Source: an uncultured Beijerinckiaceae bacterium | GTDB taxonomy: Bacteria > Pseudomonadota > Alphaproteobacteria > Rhizobiales > Beijerinckiaceae | DNA: 6,718 nucleotides | Assembly: GCA_937863205.1 (NCBI GenBank) | Contig: CALMGA010000023.1 | Span: 2,645 to 9,362, forward strand | Direction: 5' to 3' | In this document: positions 6,353 to 6,718 of the stretch, piece after piece | How positions within the stretch are numbered: the first letter of the stretch is position 1 | Layout: each line of letters begins with the position of its first letter | Position numbers and translations under genes: made by a program | The notes under the pieces: model-generated | Database searches by the model: none | Seen by the model: the letters and a program-made list of their open reading frames with translations, nothing else | What the model was told of the DNA's origin: nothing

Positions 6353-6718
6353 TCATGAATTGGATGGGTGGTGTCGTTTGTTGGTCTGGCGGCAGCAGGG
6401 ACATCGGGCGAGGCGCCGGATCAGGGCGACGATGAGGCTCTGCCGCACGGTGGCGATGGAGGTGGGCACATGACGCTCGGGCCGAACCGGCGGAGCCGCG
6501 GGGTCGGCGAGCGCTGGGAAGGCAAGGCGCCGGGCCAAGCCTGGGGCGAGCCGAAGCTGAGGGGGAAAGCGCTCCGCGAAGGGTGATCAGGAATCCACAG
6601 GCCGCGATGCACAGGCTGGCATGATGGTGGAAACCGCGCCATCCCCGGCCCTCGTAGTGCCCCAAACCAAGGTCCTGCTTCAGGTCCTGGTAGTCCCGTT
6701 CGATGCGCCAGCGCAGCT
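6353..6718 (-). pseudogene. IS701-family transposase, C-terminal part, frameshifted and cut by the window edge
   Basis: Reading on the minus strand from the right edge, the frame gives LRWRIERDYQDLKQDLGLG and then HYEGRGWRGFHHHASLCIAA. This is the highly conserved last catalytic block of IS701-type DDE transposases; the glutamate in IERDYQDLK is the third catalytic acid. After CGFLI the family sequence moves to another frame at about 6588-6575, continuing as AERFPPQLRL, then RPERHVPTSIATVRQ and RRLARCPCC, and ending at a TGA at 6355-6353. About seven extra bases at the join would explain this shift. In the unshifted frame the protein would run on with an unrelated arginine- and proline-rich tail to a TAG at 6341-6339. 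The catalytic core visible here is intact, so the element might keep some activity if the tail is dispensable. The N-terminal majority lies outside the window. Confidence 0.85.

Overview
The window looks like a piece of an alphaproteobacterial genome, probably from a rhizobial or methylobacterial type of organism. The reasons are its high GC, the strong preference for codons such as ATC, GTC, CTG, GCC and CGC, the style of the large signalling protein, and insertion-sequence families (ISL3, IS5, IS701) that are common in those genomes. The assignment is an inference from composition and family style, not from a marker gene.

Layout. Positions 1 to about 1242 are mobile-element debris on the minus strand. 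An ISL3-family transposase runs off the left edge and is broken by an in-frame stop and a frameshift. It abuts an IS5-family transposase remnant that has lost both ends and carries a nonsense codon and a frameshift. Positions about 1243 to 1569 are a visibly less GC-rich spacer with three overlapping or adjacent inverted repeats and no convincing gene. A possible small minus-strand gene of unknown function (stop at 1570) points away from the main gene and may overlap its 5' end. Positions 1874 to 6238 hold one intact gene for a 1454-residue soluble signalling protein. After a 100-base spacer, the C-terminal end of a frameshifted IS701-family transposase enters from the right edge on the minus strand.

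The main gene is the real content. One chain carries, in order: a CheB methylesterase without its usual receiver, a CheR methyltransferase, a PAS-like domain, a regular heptad coiled coil, a second PAS domain, a HisKA/HATPase histidine kinase, a receiver, a second receiver and a LuxR-type DNA-binding domain. All catalytic and phospho-acceptor motifs that can be checked by eye are present. It could therefore sense, autophosphorylate, relay phosphate and bind DNA within one polypeptide, while also carrying protein methyl-ester chemistry. No chemoreceptor, CheA, CheW or partner regulator gene is in the window. The gene sits as a single-gene island between decayed insertion sequences, which suggests accessory or rearranged DNA.
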